Positions 33,320 to 42,017 of a DNA stretch of 45,156 nucleotides are shown piece by piece. The position numbers and the translations under genes were made by a program. Below the pieces are notes generated by a model. It saw only the letters and a program-made list of their open reading frames with translations. It searched no databases and was not told the origin of the DNA. Where the stretch lies: NCBI GenBank assembly GCA_900766395.1, contig CAAFWB010000003.1, forward strand, positions 1 to 45,156, read 5' to 3'. Origin of the DNA: Clostridia bacterium. GTDB lineage: Bacteria; Bacillota; Clostridia; Christensenellales; UBA1242. Position 1 is the stretch's first letter; each line of letters begins with the position of its first letter.

Positions 33320-35149
33320 TCACACCTTCCTAATTGCCGAAAACTTGCAGGTTTTTGCACAAGTTCCACACTTTATGCACTTTTCTTGGCAAATTTCATG
33401 CGGTTGACGCACCGCCCCACCGATTGCATTTGTTGGACAAACTCTTGCACACGCCGTGCAGCCAACACATTTTGTTTTGTCGATTTCATATTTCACAAGC
33501 CCCTTGCAAACCCCAGCAGGACATCTGCCATGGATATGTTCAAGATATTCATCTCGGAAAAAGCGGAGAGTTGAAAGCACTGGATTTGGAGAAGTTTGAC
33601 CAAGCCCACATAGTGAATTATTTTTTGTGTAATTCGCAATTTCTTCAAGTTTGTCAAGGTCTTTTTCATTCGCCTTGCCTTCAGTTATTTTTGTCAATAT
33701 TTCAAGCATGCGCTTGTTTCCAATTCGACAAGGTGTGCATTTCCCACAACTTTCATCAACCGAAAAGGTCAAGAAAAATTTTGCAATATCCGCCATGCAT
33801 GCGTCCTCACCAAGCACAATCATTCCGCCCGAACCCATCATGGCACCAGACCTTGTCAGGCTTTCATAATCAATATCCGTGTCGCAAAGTTCTTTTGGAA
33901 TACACCCGCCACTCGGACCCCCAACAAGCACCGCTTTGAGTTGCTTTCCGCCTTTGACACCACCGCCACAAATATCAACAATTTGATTAATCGTTGTGCC
34001 CATTGGCAGTTCAAAAAGTCCCGTGTTGTTGACATGCCCCGACAGCGCAAAAACTTTTGTTCCTTTTGATCCTTCTGTCCCAACACTTTGAAACCACTCC
34101 GCGCCTTTCAAAACAATTTGCGGAATGCAAGCAAGTGTTTCAACATTATTGATAACTGTTGGTTTTCCCAAATAACCACGCACCGCTGGATATGGCGGTT
34201 TTTTTGTTGGCTCACCACGCTTTCCCTCGCAACTGCGAAGAAGCGCTGTTTCTTCTCCGCAAACAAACGCACTCGCGCCATATTTGATTTCAATATCAAA
34301 ACAAAAGTTTGTTTCAAAAATATTGTCACCCAAAAGCCCAAGTTTTTTTGCGTCACAAATTGCTTTTTCAAGACGCTCCCCAGCAAGCGGATATTCGGCT
34401 CGAACATAAACAATGCCATGACGAGCCCCAATGGCATATCCCGCAATTTCAAGCGCCTCAATAATTGCGTGCGGATTGCTTTCCATGATTGACCTATCCA
34501 TAAATGCGCCAGGGTCCCCTTCGTCCGCATTGCAAACAACATACTTTTCTTCGCTTTCGCTCGCTTTTGCAAAACTCCACTTCTTGCCAGTTGAAAATCC
34601 TGCGCCGCCTCGTCCACGAATTCCGCTTTTTGAAACGATGTCAATCACTTCATCTTGCGTCTTGTTTAGTGCGGCAAGCAGTCCAGAATACCCATCAACC
34701 GCGATATAGTCTTCAATCACTTCTGGGTCAATTTCCCCAATGTTTGCTCGTGCAATAAATGTTTGAGTTTTGAAAAATGGAATATCTTTGAGGCTTTTGT
34801 ATTCCACGCCCTCTTTATCTTTATATAAAAGTCGCGTGACAACTTCTCCCGCTCGCGTTTTCTTGACAATTTCTTCAACATCTTCACTTTTTACACGATT
34901 GTAAAAAATTTCTCCAGGATAAACCAAAACATTTGGACCCATTCCACAAAGCCCCAAACAACCAGTTTTGCAAATCTTGATAGCCCCGTCCGCCAATTCC
35001 AAAAATTTTTCATAAACCGCTTTTGAATTTATGCTTTCACACCCAGACGAATAGCAAACCATGATTTGATGTCGACCTTCTCGTGGAGCAAGCGCAATGT
35101 TTTTTTGCAAGGTTTGATTTTTGATTTGTTCAAGTTTATTTCGATTCAA
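33320..35149 (-). CDS. hydB: NuoF-like hydrogenase subunit (HydB/HndC type)
   Basis: A 609-residue flavoprotein. It starts at a TTG at 35149 that overlaps the TGA of the upstream gene (TTGA) and has GGAGGTGAGGGAT upstream; no better start exists. It has an N-terminal thioredoxin-like 2Fe-2S domain (CYSSGCES...CLGLCGMGP), the NADH- and FMN-binding region (SGIRGRGGAGFSTGKKW, CNADEGDPGAFMDRS), the 4Fe-4S motif ESCGKCTPCRIG, and a C-terminal pair of 4Fe-4S motifs (CVGCTACARVCP, CIKCGTCAKTC). It oxidises NAD(P)H and passes electrons to HydA. This domain order matches the trimeric hydrogenases rather than respiratory complex I. It lies 1 base ahead of hydA. Confidence 0.94.
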   Translation of the reverse strand: MNRNKLEQIKNQTLQKNIALAPREGRHQIMVCYSSGCESINSKAVYEKFLELADGAIKICKTGCLGLCGMGPNVLVYPGEIFYNRVKSEDVEEIVKKTRAGEVVTRLLYKDKEGVEYKSLKDIPFFKTQTFIARANIGEIDPEVIEDYIAVDGYSGLLAALNKTQDEVIDIVSKSGIRGRGGAGFSTGKKWSFAKASESEEKYVVCNADEGDPGAFMDRSIMESNPHAIIEALEIAGYAIGARHGIVYVRAEYPLAGERLEKAICDAKKLGLLGDNIFETNFCFDIEIKYGASAFVCGEETALLRSCEGKRGEPTKKPPYPAVRGYLGKPTVINNVETLACIPQIVLKGAEWFQSVGTEGSKGTKVFALSGHVNNTGLFELPMGTTINQIVDICGGGVKGGKQLKAVLVGGPSGGCIPKELCDTDIDYESLTRSGAMMGSGGMIVLGEDACMADIAKFFLTFSVDESCGKCTPCRIGNKRMLEILTKITEGKANEKDLDKLEEIANYTKNNSLCGLGQTSPNPVLSTLRFFRDEYLEHIHGRCPAGVCKGLVKYEIDKTKCVGCTACARVCPTNAIGGAVRQPHEICQEKCIKCGTCAKTCKFSAIRKV

Positions 35150-35592
35150 TCCCTCACCTCCGCATAAAGTTTATCAACAAGCGTATTGATTGAAAGAGGT
35201 GTGACATTTGAGTGAATCGCTCCGTCAATGCTCACAACTGGTGCAAGACCGCAACATCCAAGACATCTCACATAATGCAGTTCAATAAATCCGTCCTCTG
35301 TTATCCCGCCGTCACCAATTCCCAGCTTTTTTTCAAGCGTATCGCAAACAACGCCCGCACCAAGCACAAAACATGCCGTCCCTGTGCATATTGATATTGA
35401 GTGCTTTGCTTTTGGTTTCAGGCGAAATTGAGAATAGAATGTGACAACTCCATAAATTTCAGCACACGACACCTTTGTTGTTTCTGAAATTTTTTCAATC
35501 GCTTCTTGCGAAACATATCCACATTTCTCCATTTCCTTTTGCAACAAAGGAATAACTTTTGTCTGCTGCTTCTTGCAATCACATTCTTTCAT
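35146..35592 (-). CDS. hydC: NuoE-like hydrogenase subunit (HydC/HndA type)
   Basis: A 148-residue thioredoxin-fold 2Fe-2S protein. The ATG at 35592 has TGAGGTAAAT upstream; a longer in-frame reading has no site. The four cluster ligands are in CTGTACFVLG and CLGCCGLAPV. An N-terminal CDCKK is extra and probably not a ligand. It is the first gene of the operon and overlaps the TTG of the NuoF-like gene by 4 bases, so the two are likely translationally coupled. No clear Rex operator was found in the upstream spacer; only a TTGTTAA half-site is visible. Confidence 0.92.
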   Translation of the reverse strand: MKECDCKKQQTKVIPLLQKEMEKCGYVSQEAIEKISETTKVSCAEIYGVVTFYSQFRLKPKAKHSISICTGTACFVLGAGVVCDTLEKKLGIGDGGITEDGFIELHYVRCLGCCGLAPVVSIDGAIHSNVTPLSINTLVDKLYAEVRD

Positions 35593-35752
35593 ATTTACCT
35601 CAAAATTTAGTTTAACAAATTGCTGCGTTTTTACAAAATGAATTTTTCTTTTAATGCTTTGTATTTTTAAAAAGCACATTCCACCATATAACCCATTTGA
35701 GATTGACATTTTTCATAATTTATAACAAAATGGTTAAAGAGGAAAACGCAAA

Positions 35753-36346
35753 ATGAGTTTGAGTGTAATAGCGCAATATATAAGCCTTGCGGCCACAGTG
35801 TTTATCGTTTTGGGGATTTTGGGAAAACAAAAATCAACGATAATGCTTTGGTTTTCGCTATATAATGTTGTCATTTTGGCAACCTATTTTATGCTCGGGA
35901 GATACACGGGGTCAATTTTGGTTTTTGTGACGCTCATAAAATCAATATTGTTCTATATTTGGGCACGAAAAAACATTCGCCCGCAAATATGGATTCTCGT
36001 GTTGTTTGAAATCTCTTACATAGTCATTCCAATTTTTCTTTGGGAATCAGCAACGGATATAATTCTTATCGTCAATCTTTTGCTCGTCACGTATCTATGT
36101 TGGCAATCAAATATAAAACTTTTGAAATTTGGATATATTCTAAGTTCTATTCTTTTAATCACCTACGACATCATTGTTGGTGCATACACAGCAATTATAG
36201 CCGAAGTTGTTTTTCTCATTTCAACCTGCATTTCAATTTATCAGTTGTATCACCCAAGAGCCAACAAGAAAACAGAACAAGTCACCAGAGAAGACACAAA
36301 CAAATCAACTGTCGAAACGCCAAATGAACAGAACAAAAGTCAATAG
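35753..36346 (+). CDS. YgjV-like inner membrane protein
   Basis: A 197-residue protein with about six membrane segments in the first 165 residues and a hydrophilic tail (RANKKTEQVTREDTNKS...). The pattern GKQKSTIMLWFSLYNVVILATYFMLGRYTGS resembles the YgjV family of small bacterial membrane proteins, whose function is not established. An AAGAGG site precedes the ATG. It is transcribed alone, diverges from the hydrogenase operon and has its own terminator. Confidence 0.65.
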   Translation: MSLSVIAQYISLAATVFIVLGILGKQKSTIMLWFSLYNVVILATYFMLGRYTGSILVFVTLIKSILFYIWARKNIRPQIWILVLFEISYIVIPIFLWESATDIILIVNLLLVTYLCWQSNIKLLKFGYILSSILLITYDIIVGAYTAIIAEVVFLISTCISIYQLYHPRANKKTEQVTREDTNKSTVETPNEQNKSQ

Positions 36347-36379
36347 CTTTTCAACCACCATAACGCTATTGATTTTTTT
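36340..36379 (+). terminator. Terminator of the YgjV-like gene
   Basis: TCAATAGC (36340-36347), 17-base loop, GCTATTGA (36365-36372), then seven T's. It overlaps the stop codon. Confidence 0.8.
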
Positions 36380-36487
36380 ATAATTTCACAAATTTGTCTT
36401 TTTCAAACACAATTTAAACAATGTTCGTTAAAGCTCGACAAAAAAGTTATTTAAACATAATTTTTAATTTATATAATTGGTAATTTT

Positions 36488-36534
36488 TTACAAAATGTTG
36501 TAAAATTAATTTAAAAAAGCACAAGATATTGTGT
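36488..36534 (+). promoter_or_regulatory. Pair of NrdR-like boxes upstream of nrdD
   Basis: Two 16-base palindromes, TTACAAAATGTTGTAA (36488-36503) and GCACAAGATATTGTGT (36519-36534), lie 31 bases apart centre to centre. The second matches the published consensus ACACWATATMTWGWGT at 14 of 16 positions, the first at 10. Paired boxes three helical turns apart in front of ribonucleotide reductase genes are typical of NrdR control. Confidence 0.8.
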
Positions 36535-36542
36535 TTTTTTGT

Positions 36543-36572
36543 TTGACACAAACAAAATGAAAAACCTATAAT
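36543..36572 (+). promoter_or_regulatory. Promoter of nrdDG
   Basis: TTGACA (36543-36548), 18 bases, TATAAT (36567-36572). The expected start near 36579 leaves a short leader with GGGGGGTT before the ATG at 36601. Confidence 0.88.
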
Positions 36573-36600
36573 GAAAACAGCAAATTGGGGGGTTAGAATC

Positions 36601-38775
36601 ATGAAAATCATCAAACGAAGTGGCAAAGAAGTCGAATTTGACCAAAACAAAATCACAAACGCAATCAACAAAGCAAATCTCACTGTTGAAGAAAAAGAAA
36701 GGCTAAGCCAAAGTCAAATTGGGGAGATTGTCGACAATATCACAAAGCTTTGCAAAAAAACACGCCGTGCCACTTCGGTTGAAGAAATTCAAGACATGGT
36801 TGAACGCGGCATCATGCAAGCGGGAGCATTTTCGGTTGCAAAAAACTACATAACCTATCGATACGAGCGTCAACTCATACGTCAAGCCAACACAACCGAC
36901 AAGCAAATTTTGTCACTCATTGAATGTGACAACGAAGAAGTAAAACAAGAAAACTCAAACAAAAATCCTGTTGTCAACTCCGTTCAACGCGACTATATGG
37001 CAGGAGAAGTCAGCAAGGATATAACAAAAAGATTTTTGTTGCCAAAAGACATTGTTAAAGCACATGAAAACGGCGAAATTCATTTCCATGACGCTGATTA
37101 TTTTGCACAGCATATGCACAACTGCGACCTAGTCAACCTCGAAGATATGTTGCAAAACGGAACAGTGATTTCTGGAACAATGATTGAGCGCCCTCACACC
37201 TTTGCAACTGCATGCAACATTGCAACTCAAATCATTGCACAAGTCGCATCAAGTCAGTATGGCGGTCAAAGCATAAGTCTCACACACCTCGCGCCTTTTG
37301 TTGATGTTTCACGACAAAAATTCAGACGTGACACAATAAAAGAATTTGAAGAACTAGGAATAAAAATTTCTGACGAACAACTTAATGAGATTGTTGAAAA
37401 CCAAGTTCGAAAAGAAATTAACAAAGGGATTCAAACAATCCAATATCAAGTTGTCACTCTCATGACAACCAATGGTCAAGCGCCATTCATCACGGTGTTT
37501 ATGTATTTGGGCGAAGCAAGAAATGAACGCGAGAAAAAGGACCTTGCAATGATGATTGAAGAAACACTCAATCAAAGAATTCAAGGCGTCAAAAACCAAA
37601 AAGGAATTTACATCACGCCCGCTTTTCCAAAACTCATTTATGTTCTTGAAGAGCAAAACATTCATGAAGACAGCCAATATTTCTACCTAACAGAACTTGC
37701 CGCTCGCTGCACTGCAAAACGCATGGTTCCAGATTATATTTCAGAAAAGAAAATGCTCGAACTCAAAGTTGACAAAAACGGAGTCGGGCACTGCTACACT
37801 TGCATGGGTTGCCGCTCTTTTCTCACGCCATATGTTGACGAAAACGGGAAACCAAAATACTACGGCAGATTCAATCAAGGCGTTGTCACTGTCAACCTCA
37901 TTGACATTGCTCTTTCCGCCGAAAAAGATATGGACAAGTTCTGGAAAATTTTTGATGAAAGAATGGAACTTTGCCACCGCGCTCTTCGACTTCGTCACGA
38001 AAGACTTCTTGGCACGCACTCTGATGCCGCACCAATTCTTTGGCAACACGGAGCACTGTCACGACTTCAACCAGGTGAAAAGATTGACAAACTTCTCTAT
38101 GGCGGATACTCAACCATATCCCTTGGATATGCTGGACTTTGGGAAACAGTTTTTGCACTTTCCGGCAAAAAATTGACATCGCCCGAAGGAAAAGAGCTTG
38201 GGTTAAAAATCATGGAAAAACTCAATTTTTACACAAAAAAATGGAGAAGTGAAGAAAATATTGATTATTCTCTCTATGGCACACCGCTTGAAAGCACAAC
38301 CTATAAGTTTGCAAAATGCTTGCAAAACAAGTTTGGCATCATCGAAGGCGTCACCGACAAATCCTATATAACCAACTCCTACCACATTCATGTCACAGAG
38401 AATATTGACGCTTTTGAAAAACTTAAATTCGAAAGTGAATTTCAGGCATTGAGCCCAGGTGGCGCAATTAGTTATGTTGAAGTTCCAAATATGCAAAACA
38501 ACATTCCAGCAGTCATAGAAGTCATGAAGTTTATTTATGACAACATTATGTACGCTGAACTCAACACAAAAAGCGACTACTGTCAAGTTTGTGGGTTTGA
38601 CGGCGAAATTCAAATTGTTGAAGATGACGGAAAACTTGTTTGGGAGTGCCCAAATTGTCATTGCCGCGACCAATCAAAAATGAATGTTGCCAGAAGAACT
38701 TGCGGGTATATTGGCTCCCAATATTGGAATCAAGGCAGAACACAAGAAATCCGCGACCGCGTCCTGCACCTATAG
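36601..38775 (+). CDS. nrdD: Anaerobic ribonucleoside-triphosphate reductase
   Basis: A 724-residue class III reductase that makes dNTPs from NTPs without oxygen. The ATG at 36601 follows GGGGGGTTAGAATC; an ATG at 36571 overlaps the -10 box and cannot be used from this promoter. The N-terminal ATP cone (IIKRSGKEVEFDQNKITNAI, about 2-90) gives dATP feedback control. The catalytic barrel contains CYTCMGCRSF, and the C-terminus has the zinc site CQVCGF...CPNCHC and the glycyl-radical loop RRTCGYIGS with Gly near residue 702. NrdG, encoded 13 bases downstream, installs the radical. Confidence 0.97.
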   Translation: MKIIKRSGKEVEFDQNKITNAINKANLTVEEKERLSQSQIGEIVDNITKLCKKTRRATSVEEIQDMVERGIMQAGAFSVAKNYITYRYERQLIRQANTTDKQILSLIECDNEEVKQENSNKNPVVNSVQRDYMAGEVSKDITKRFLLPKDIVKAHENGEIHFHDADYFAQHMHNCDLVNLEDMLQNGTVISGTMIERPHTFATACNIATQIIAQVASSQYGGQSISLTHLAPFVDVSRQKFRRDTIKEFEELGIKISDEQLNEIVENQVRKEINKGIQTIQYQVVTLMTTNGQAPFITVFMYLGEARNEREKKDLAMMIEETLNQRIQGVKNQKGIYITPAFPKLIYVLEEQNIHEDSQYFYLTELAARCTAKRMVPDYISEKKMLELKVDKNGVGHCYTCMGCRSFLTPYVDENGKPKYYGRFNQGVVTVNLIDIALSAEKDMDKFWKIFDERMELCHRALRLRHERLLGTHSDAAPILWQHGALSRLQPGEKIDKLLYGGYSTISLGYAGLWETVFALSGKKLTSPEGKELGLKIMEKLNFYTKKWRSEENIDYSLYGTPLESTTYKFAKCLQNKFGIIEGVTDKSYITNSYHIHVTENIDAFEKLKFESEFQALSPGGAISYVEVPNMQNNIPAVIEVMKFIYDNIMYAELNTKSDYCQVCGFDGEIQIVEDDGKLVWECPNCHCRDQSKMNVARRTCGYIGSQYWNQGRTQEIRDRVLHL

Positions 38776-38788
38776 GTTTGGAGAAAAA

Positions 38789-39310
38789 ATGAATTATGCA
38801 ACAATAAAAAAGAATGATATCGCAAATGGACTGGGCATTCGCATCAGTCTTTTTGTCAGCGGTTGCACGCATCACTGCAAAGGTTGTTTTAATTCGATTG
38901 CGTGGAATTTTGACTATGGCAATCCTTTCAAAGAAGAAACACAAAATCAAATCTTGTCACTCCTCGACAAACCACATATTAAAGGCCTCACACTTCTTGG
39001 CGGCGAACCAATGGAGCCACAAAACCAAGTTGAAGTCATCAAACTTTTGCGACAAGTGAAACAAAAATTTCCTCAAAAAGATATTTGGTGCTACTCAGGT
39101 TATACTTTGGAAGAACTACGCGACACAAATAATCGCTCACACACCCCCGTCACAGACGAAATTCTATCTCTTGTTGATGTCTTGGTTGACGGAAAATTCG
39201 TGGAAGAAAAAAAGAACCTCAAACTAAAATTTCGAGGTTCAGAAAATCAAAGAATAATCGACATGAACAAAACACGAACTCAACATAAAATTGTGTTATT
39301 GGACATTTAA
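38789..39310 (+). CDS. nrdG: Anaerobic ribonucleotide reductase activating protein
   Basis: A 173-residue radical-SAM enzyme. The cluster motif is CTHHCKGCF (CxxxCxxC, residues about 26-33) and the SAM-binding GGEP motif is in LTLLGGEPME. It uses SAM and a 4Fe-4S cluster to generate the glycyl radical on NrdD. The ATG at 38789 has TTGGAGAAAAA upstream; a longer in-frame reading lies inside nrdD. Its stop codon directly abuts the stop of the convergent hypothetical gene, with no terminator between them. Confidence 0.96.
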   Translation: MNYATIKKNDIANGLGIRISLFVSGCTHHCKGCFNSIAWNFDYGNPFKEETQNQILSLLDKPHIKGLTLLGGEPMEPQNQVEVIKLLRQVKQKFPQKDIWCYSGYTLEELRDTNNRSHTPVTDEILSLVDVLVDGKFVEEKKNLKLKFRGSENQRIIDMNKTRTQHKIVLLDI

Positions 39311-39772
39311 TTATTGATTTCTTTCAGTATTGTTTTTCTTGAAATTATCGTGAAAATCGACCATTCTTTTAAGTTTTTCAAAATCATCTGACCAATTCAT
39401 CCAACCTTCATAGAATTTATATAGATATTCGCGACCTGTTATTGAATTCTGGATCGCGACCAAAATCCCGCTTTCGCATACATAGGCGTCCATATCCATA
39501 AAACCTGGATTATCTCTTTTGTTTCTTTCAATATTTAAAAGAATTTTGCCGTCATTTGTGTAAAAAGTGAATTTTTGTGAAGAAAAATCGCTTTTTTTGA
39601 CCAAAACACCCGTTTTATATTGTTTTAGGTCGCAAAGATTAAAGTAGTATGAAATTGGCGCTGACGTTGGTTCGTAACGTTCCAAAAACTCATTTGGCAA
39701 ATTTATATTTCTCAACCATCGGTCTTTGTCCACATAAAAATTATTGTTTTTTTCTTGACCCAAATATTCCAT
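39311..39772 (-). CDS. Hypothetical protein downstream of thyX
   Basis: A 153-residue protein with an AGAGGGAGTT site. It is rich in Tyr, Asn, Lys and Asp and has no membrane segment; it looks globular (FTFYTNDGKILLNIERN, ESGILVAIQNSITGREYLYKF). No family is recognised. It lies 8 bases after thyX on the same strand, so it is probably cotranscribed. It converges directly on nrdG with no intergenic base. Confidence 0.7.
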   Translation of the reverse strand: MEYLGQEKNNNFYVDKDRWLRNINLPNEFLERYEPTSAPISYYFNLCDLKQYKTGVLVKKSDFSSQKFTFYTNDGKILLNIERNKRDNPGFMDMDAYVCESGILVAIQNSITGREYLYKFYEGWMNWSDDFEKLKRMVDFHDNFKKNNTERNQ

Positions 39773-39780
39773 AACTCCCT

Positions 39781-40923
39781 CTATATTTCCCTTTCAAGAT
39801 TTATGCCTTCTTTGAAACGACATGGCTCACTGCACTTATATCCACTTGTGCAACGCGCACCATTGTGTTTTTGCATATCTTGTTTGATTTCTTCGTCATC
39901 GGTTTTGTCTACGTATTTTTGCAAAGTGCTTTTTGTTTGCTCCATGATTTCAAGTTGTGCCGCGGTGCAAAGCCTTTCGCGCGCTTTGAGCAAAAAGTTT
40001 TCAGGTGTTCCGCGCTCATATATTTCAACAAGTTGTGCTTGCGGAGTGAGCGACTCAACTTTTTTCATGTCTTCAAGCCACTCGTTTTTTAGTTTTTCAT
40101 CTTTTTCAATGATTTTTGGAACAAAATATTTTGGTGGTTCGATTTGTTTTAGTTCATAAATCAAAGTTCTGTGACGTTGTGCTTGCGCAAAACTTGCAAA
40201 ACTTCCCTCATAGTTTGTTGAATAACAATCGGAAAAAAATTCTTTGCGGAATTTTTTGTTTTCGATTGAGAAAAATCTGTTATCCCCACCCTTCACAAGG
40301 TCCTCGTCGATGAGATTCAAGCTTTCAAGATATTCACAAAATTGTTCGGCTTGAGGTTTGAGTTTTTTGAAAAGTGGACTTGCAAATTCGTCAATTCTTT
40401 TCATCCAACCATAAAGATAATTGAGTTGGCGAAACGAACAAGTGTAGGCAAGAGAAGTTGGTGTGAATACGCTCAAAAAATATCTCGCATTTTCTTGTGC
40501 AAGTTTTGCAATACGCTTTTCAGTGAAATATGGCTGATCTCCATATTTTTTTGATATTTCTTTTTGCAAAATGTCAAACCACTTTTCGTAAAGTTCTTTT
40601 TCCACGCCCGACACACTCATTTTTGTGTATCTCGCACTCTTTTCGCTTGTTGTGTATGCCCGCTCATTGTTGAGAAGCATTGCAAAGAGTTTTGGCACAT
40701 CTTCAAGATATAGCGTGATATAACTATGTTCAAACACCGAATGATGCCCTGATGACTTTGTGGTGTTTGCCCTTTTTAATGTTTTTTGTGCGTCCTCATG
40801 GTCAAGTGCCTCAAAATTGTTTGGCATATAGCATATTCCTGCAAGTTTGCCACCAAGTTTTGTGAACAACTCCTTGTCGTTGATTTCATCACAACTTGTA
40901 TTTGCAATCACTGAAACCTTCAT
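39781..40923 (-). CDS. thyX: ThyX-type flavin-dependent thymidylate synthase (long, divergent form)
   Basis: A 380-residue protein; ThyX is usually about 220-260. The N-terminal part follows ThyX (GICYMPNNFEALD..., SSGHHSVFEHSYITLYLEDVPKL, then NERAYTTSEKSARYTKM in place of RHRxxSxxxxSxRY). The expected RHR occurs instead in the second half (FAQAQRHRTLIYEL), followed by LLKARERLCTAAQLEI as in the ThyX C-terminal helix. The C-terminus has four cysteines (ARCTSGYKCSEPCRF), possibly a metal site. It would methylate dUMP with methylenetetrahydrofolate, FAD and NADPH. AGGAGG precedes the ATG. It shares promoter DNA with the divergent LysR gene. Confidence 0.82.
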   Translation of the reverse strand: MKVSVIANTSCDEINDKELFTKLGGKLAGICYMPNNFEALDHEDAQKTLKRANTTKSSGHHSVFEHSYITLYLEDVPKLFAMLLNNERAYTTSEKSARYTKMSVSGVEKELYEKWFDILQKEISKKYGDQPYFTEKRIAKLAQENARYFLSVFTPTSLAYTCSFRQLNYLYGWMKRIDEFASPLFKKLKPQAEQFCEYLESLNLIDEDLVKGGDNRFFSIENKKFRKEFFSDCYSTNYEGSFASFAQAQRHRTLIYELKQIEPPKYFVPKIIEKDEKLKNEWLEDMKKVESLTPQAQLVEIYERGTPENFLLKARERLCTAAQLEIMEQTKSTLQKYVDKTDDEEIKQDMQKHNGARCTSGYKCSEPCRFKEGINLEREI

Positions 40924-40940
40924 TTTCTTCCTCCTTTTTG

Positions 40941-40974
40941 TTGATATTATATCCCCAGCCTGCTATAATGTAAA
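40941..40974. promoter_or_regulatory. Fully overlapping divergent promoters (thyX and LysR gene)
   Basis: Plus strand: TTGATA (40941-40946), 17 bases, TATAAT (40964-40969), reading to the LysR gene. Minus strand: TTTACA (40974-40969), 17 bases, TATAAT (40951-40946), reading to thyX. Each -10 lies on the -35 of the other, so only one polymerase can bind at a time. Confidence 0.8.
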
Positions 40975-41009
40975 CAATGAAAAAACTATGTCAGCAATAA
41001 GGAGTGGTT

Positions 41010-41888
41010 ATGACAAATTTTAATTTATATCGCGTTTTCTACTATGTCGTCAAGCACAAAAATCTAACAAAAGCAAGTGAAGTTCTCTACATTTCACAGC
41101 CCGCCGTTTCTTCCTCAATCAAAGAACTCGAAGGTCAAGTTGGAAAAGCCCTTCTTGAAAGAAAGAACAAAGGCGTTGAACCAACGACATTTGGATTGCT
41201 TTTATATGAAAAAATAAAACCAGAGATTGAAAACCTGGAAAAACTAGAAAACCTTGGCGAAAGATTTGATGACCTAAACTTTGGCGTTCTTCGAATTGGT
41301 TGTTCATCTTCAAATCTCAATCAAATTGTTGGCTCATATTTGAGAACATTTGCATCTGCATTCCCAAATATAAAAATCATCATGAAAAGAGCAAGCGAAA
41401 AAGAACTCAAAGCAATGCTTGAAGAAAACCAACTTGATGTCATTTTCGTAAATCGCTCCCCATTTGGACAAAACTTTGCTTGCATCAAAGAATATGAAAT
41501 CAAATATAACATAATCGGCAATGCCGACATGAAAAACAAATATCCCGACGACAATATCCGCATCTGCGACTTTCCTGAAAGCGATTTGATTTTGCCAAGC
41601 AAAAATAACAACTCACGCAAATTTATTGATGAGTTTTTTGAACAACAAAATAAACACATCTCATCAAAATACGAACTCGACAACTATATCATGCTTTTTG
41701 ATTTTGTATGTGCTGGACTTGGCATTGCATTTGTCAATGCTGAATTCTATAAAAAAAGCATCGACAACAAAGAGGTTTTCATTCTTTTTCCAAAACTATC
41801 TCTCCCAACCCGCAAAATGCACTGTCTAATCTCAAAAACCAGCCAAAATCCAACACTTGAACACTTTGTGAACATAATAAACAAATGA
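41010..41888 (+). CDS. LysR-family transcriptional regulator
   Basis: A 292-residue regulator with an N-terminal winged helix-turn-helix (residues about 1-60; NLTKASEVLYISQPAVSSSIKELEGQVG) and a periplasmic-binding-like effector domain from about 85 on (FGVLRIGCSSSNLNQIVGSYL). AAGGAGTGGTT precedes the ATG at 41010; a GTG two codons earlier is less likely. LysR proteins usually regulate themselves and the divergent gene, here thyX, and the shared promoter DNA supports that. The effector is unknown. Confidence 0.9.
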   Translation: MTNFNLYRVFYYVVKHKNLTKASEVLYISQPAVSSSIKELEGQVGKALLERKNKGVEPTTFGLLLYEKIKPEIENLEKLENLGERFDDLNFGVLRIGCSSSNLNQIVGSYLRTFASAFPNIKIIMKRASEKELKAMLEENQLDVIFVNRSPFGQNFACIKEYEIKYNIIGNADMKNKYPDDNIRICDFPESDLILPSKNNNSRKFIDEFFEQQNKHISSKYELDNYIMLFDFVCAGLGIAFVNAEFYKKSIDNKEVFILFPKLSLPTRKMHCLISKTSQNPTLEHFVNIINK

Positions 41889-41912
41889 TTTATATAATTT
41901 TTTAATTTTTTA

Positions 41913-41941
41913 TTGACATAAGAATTTAATTTTGTTATTAT
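41913..41941 (+). promoter_or_regulatory. Promoter of the tRNA-Ile transcript
   Basis: TTGACA (41913-41918), 17 bases, TATTAT (41936-41941). The expected start is near 41948, giving a leader of about 165 bases before the tRNA. Confidence 0.75.
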
Positions 41942-41954
41942 AACAAAGCATTTC

Positions 41955-41977
41955 CAAATGCGAATTATTCGCATTTG
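41955..41977. repeat. Palindrome at the start of the tRNA leader
   Basis: CAAATGCGAAT-t-ATTCGCATTTG, a perfect 11-bp inverted repeat about 7 bases after the expected transcription start. There is no T tract after it on the plus strand, so it is not a typical terminator. Confidence 0.6.
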
Positions 41978-42017
41978 AATAATTCATGGAGCACCGCTTT
42001 CACGCAAGCCCATCAAA

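Noticed and set aside
35593..35752. Rex operator in front of the hydrogenase operon
   Set aside because: Only a TTGTTAA half-site is present; the second half does not match.
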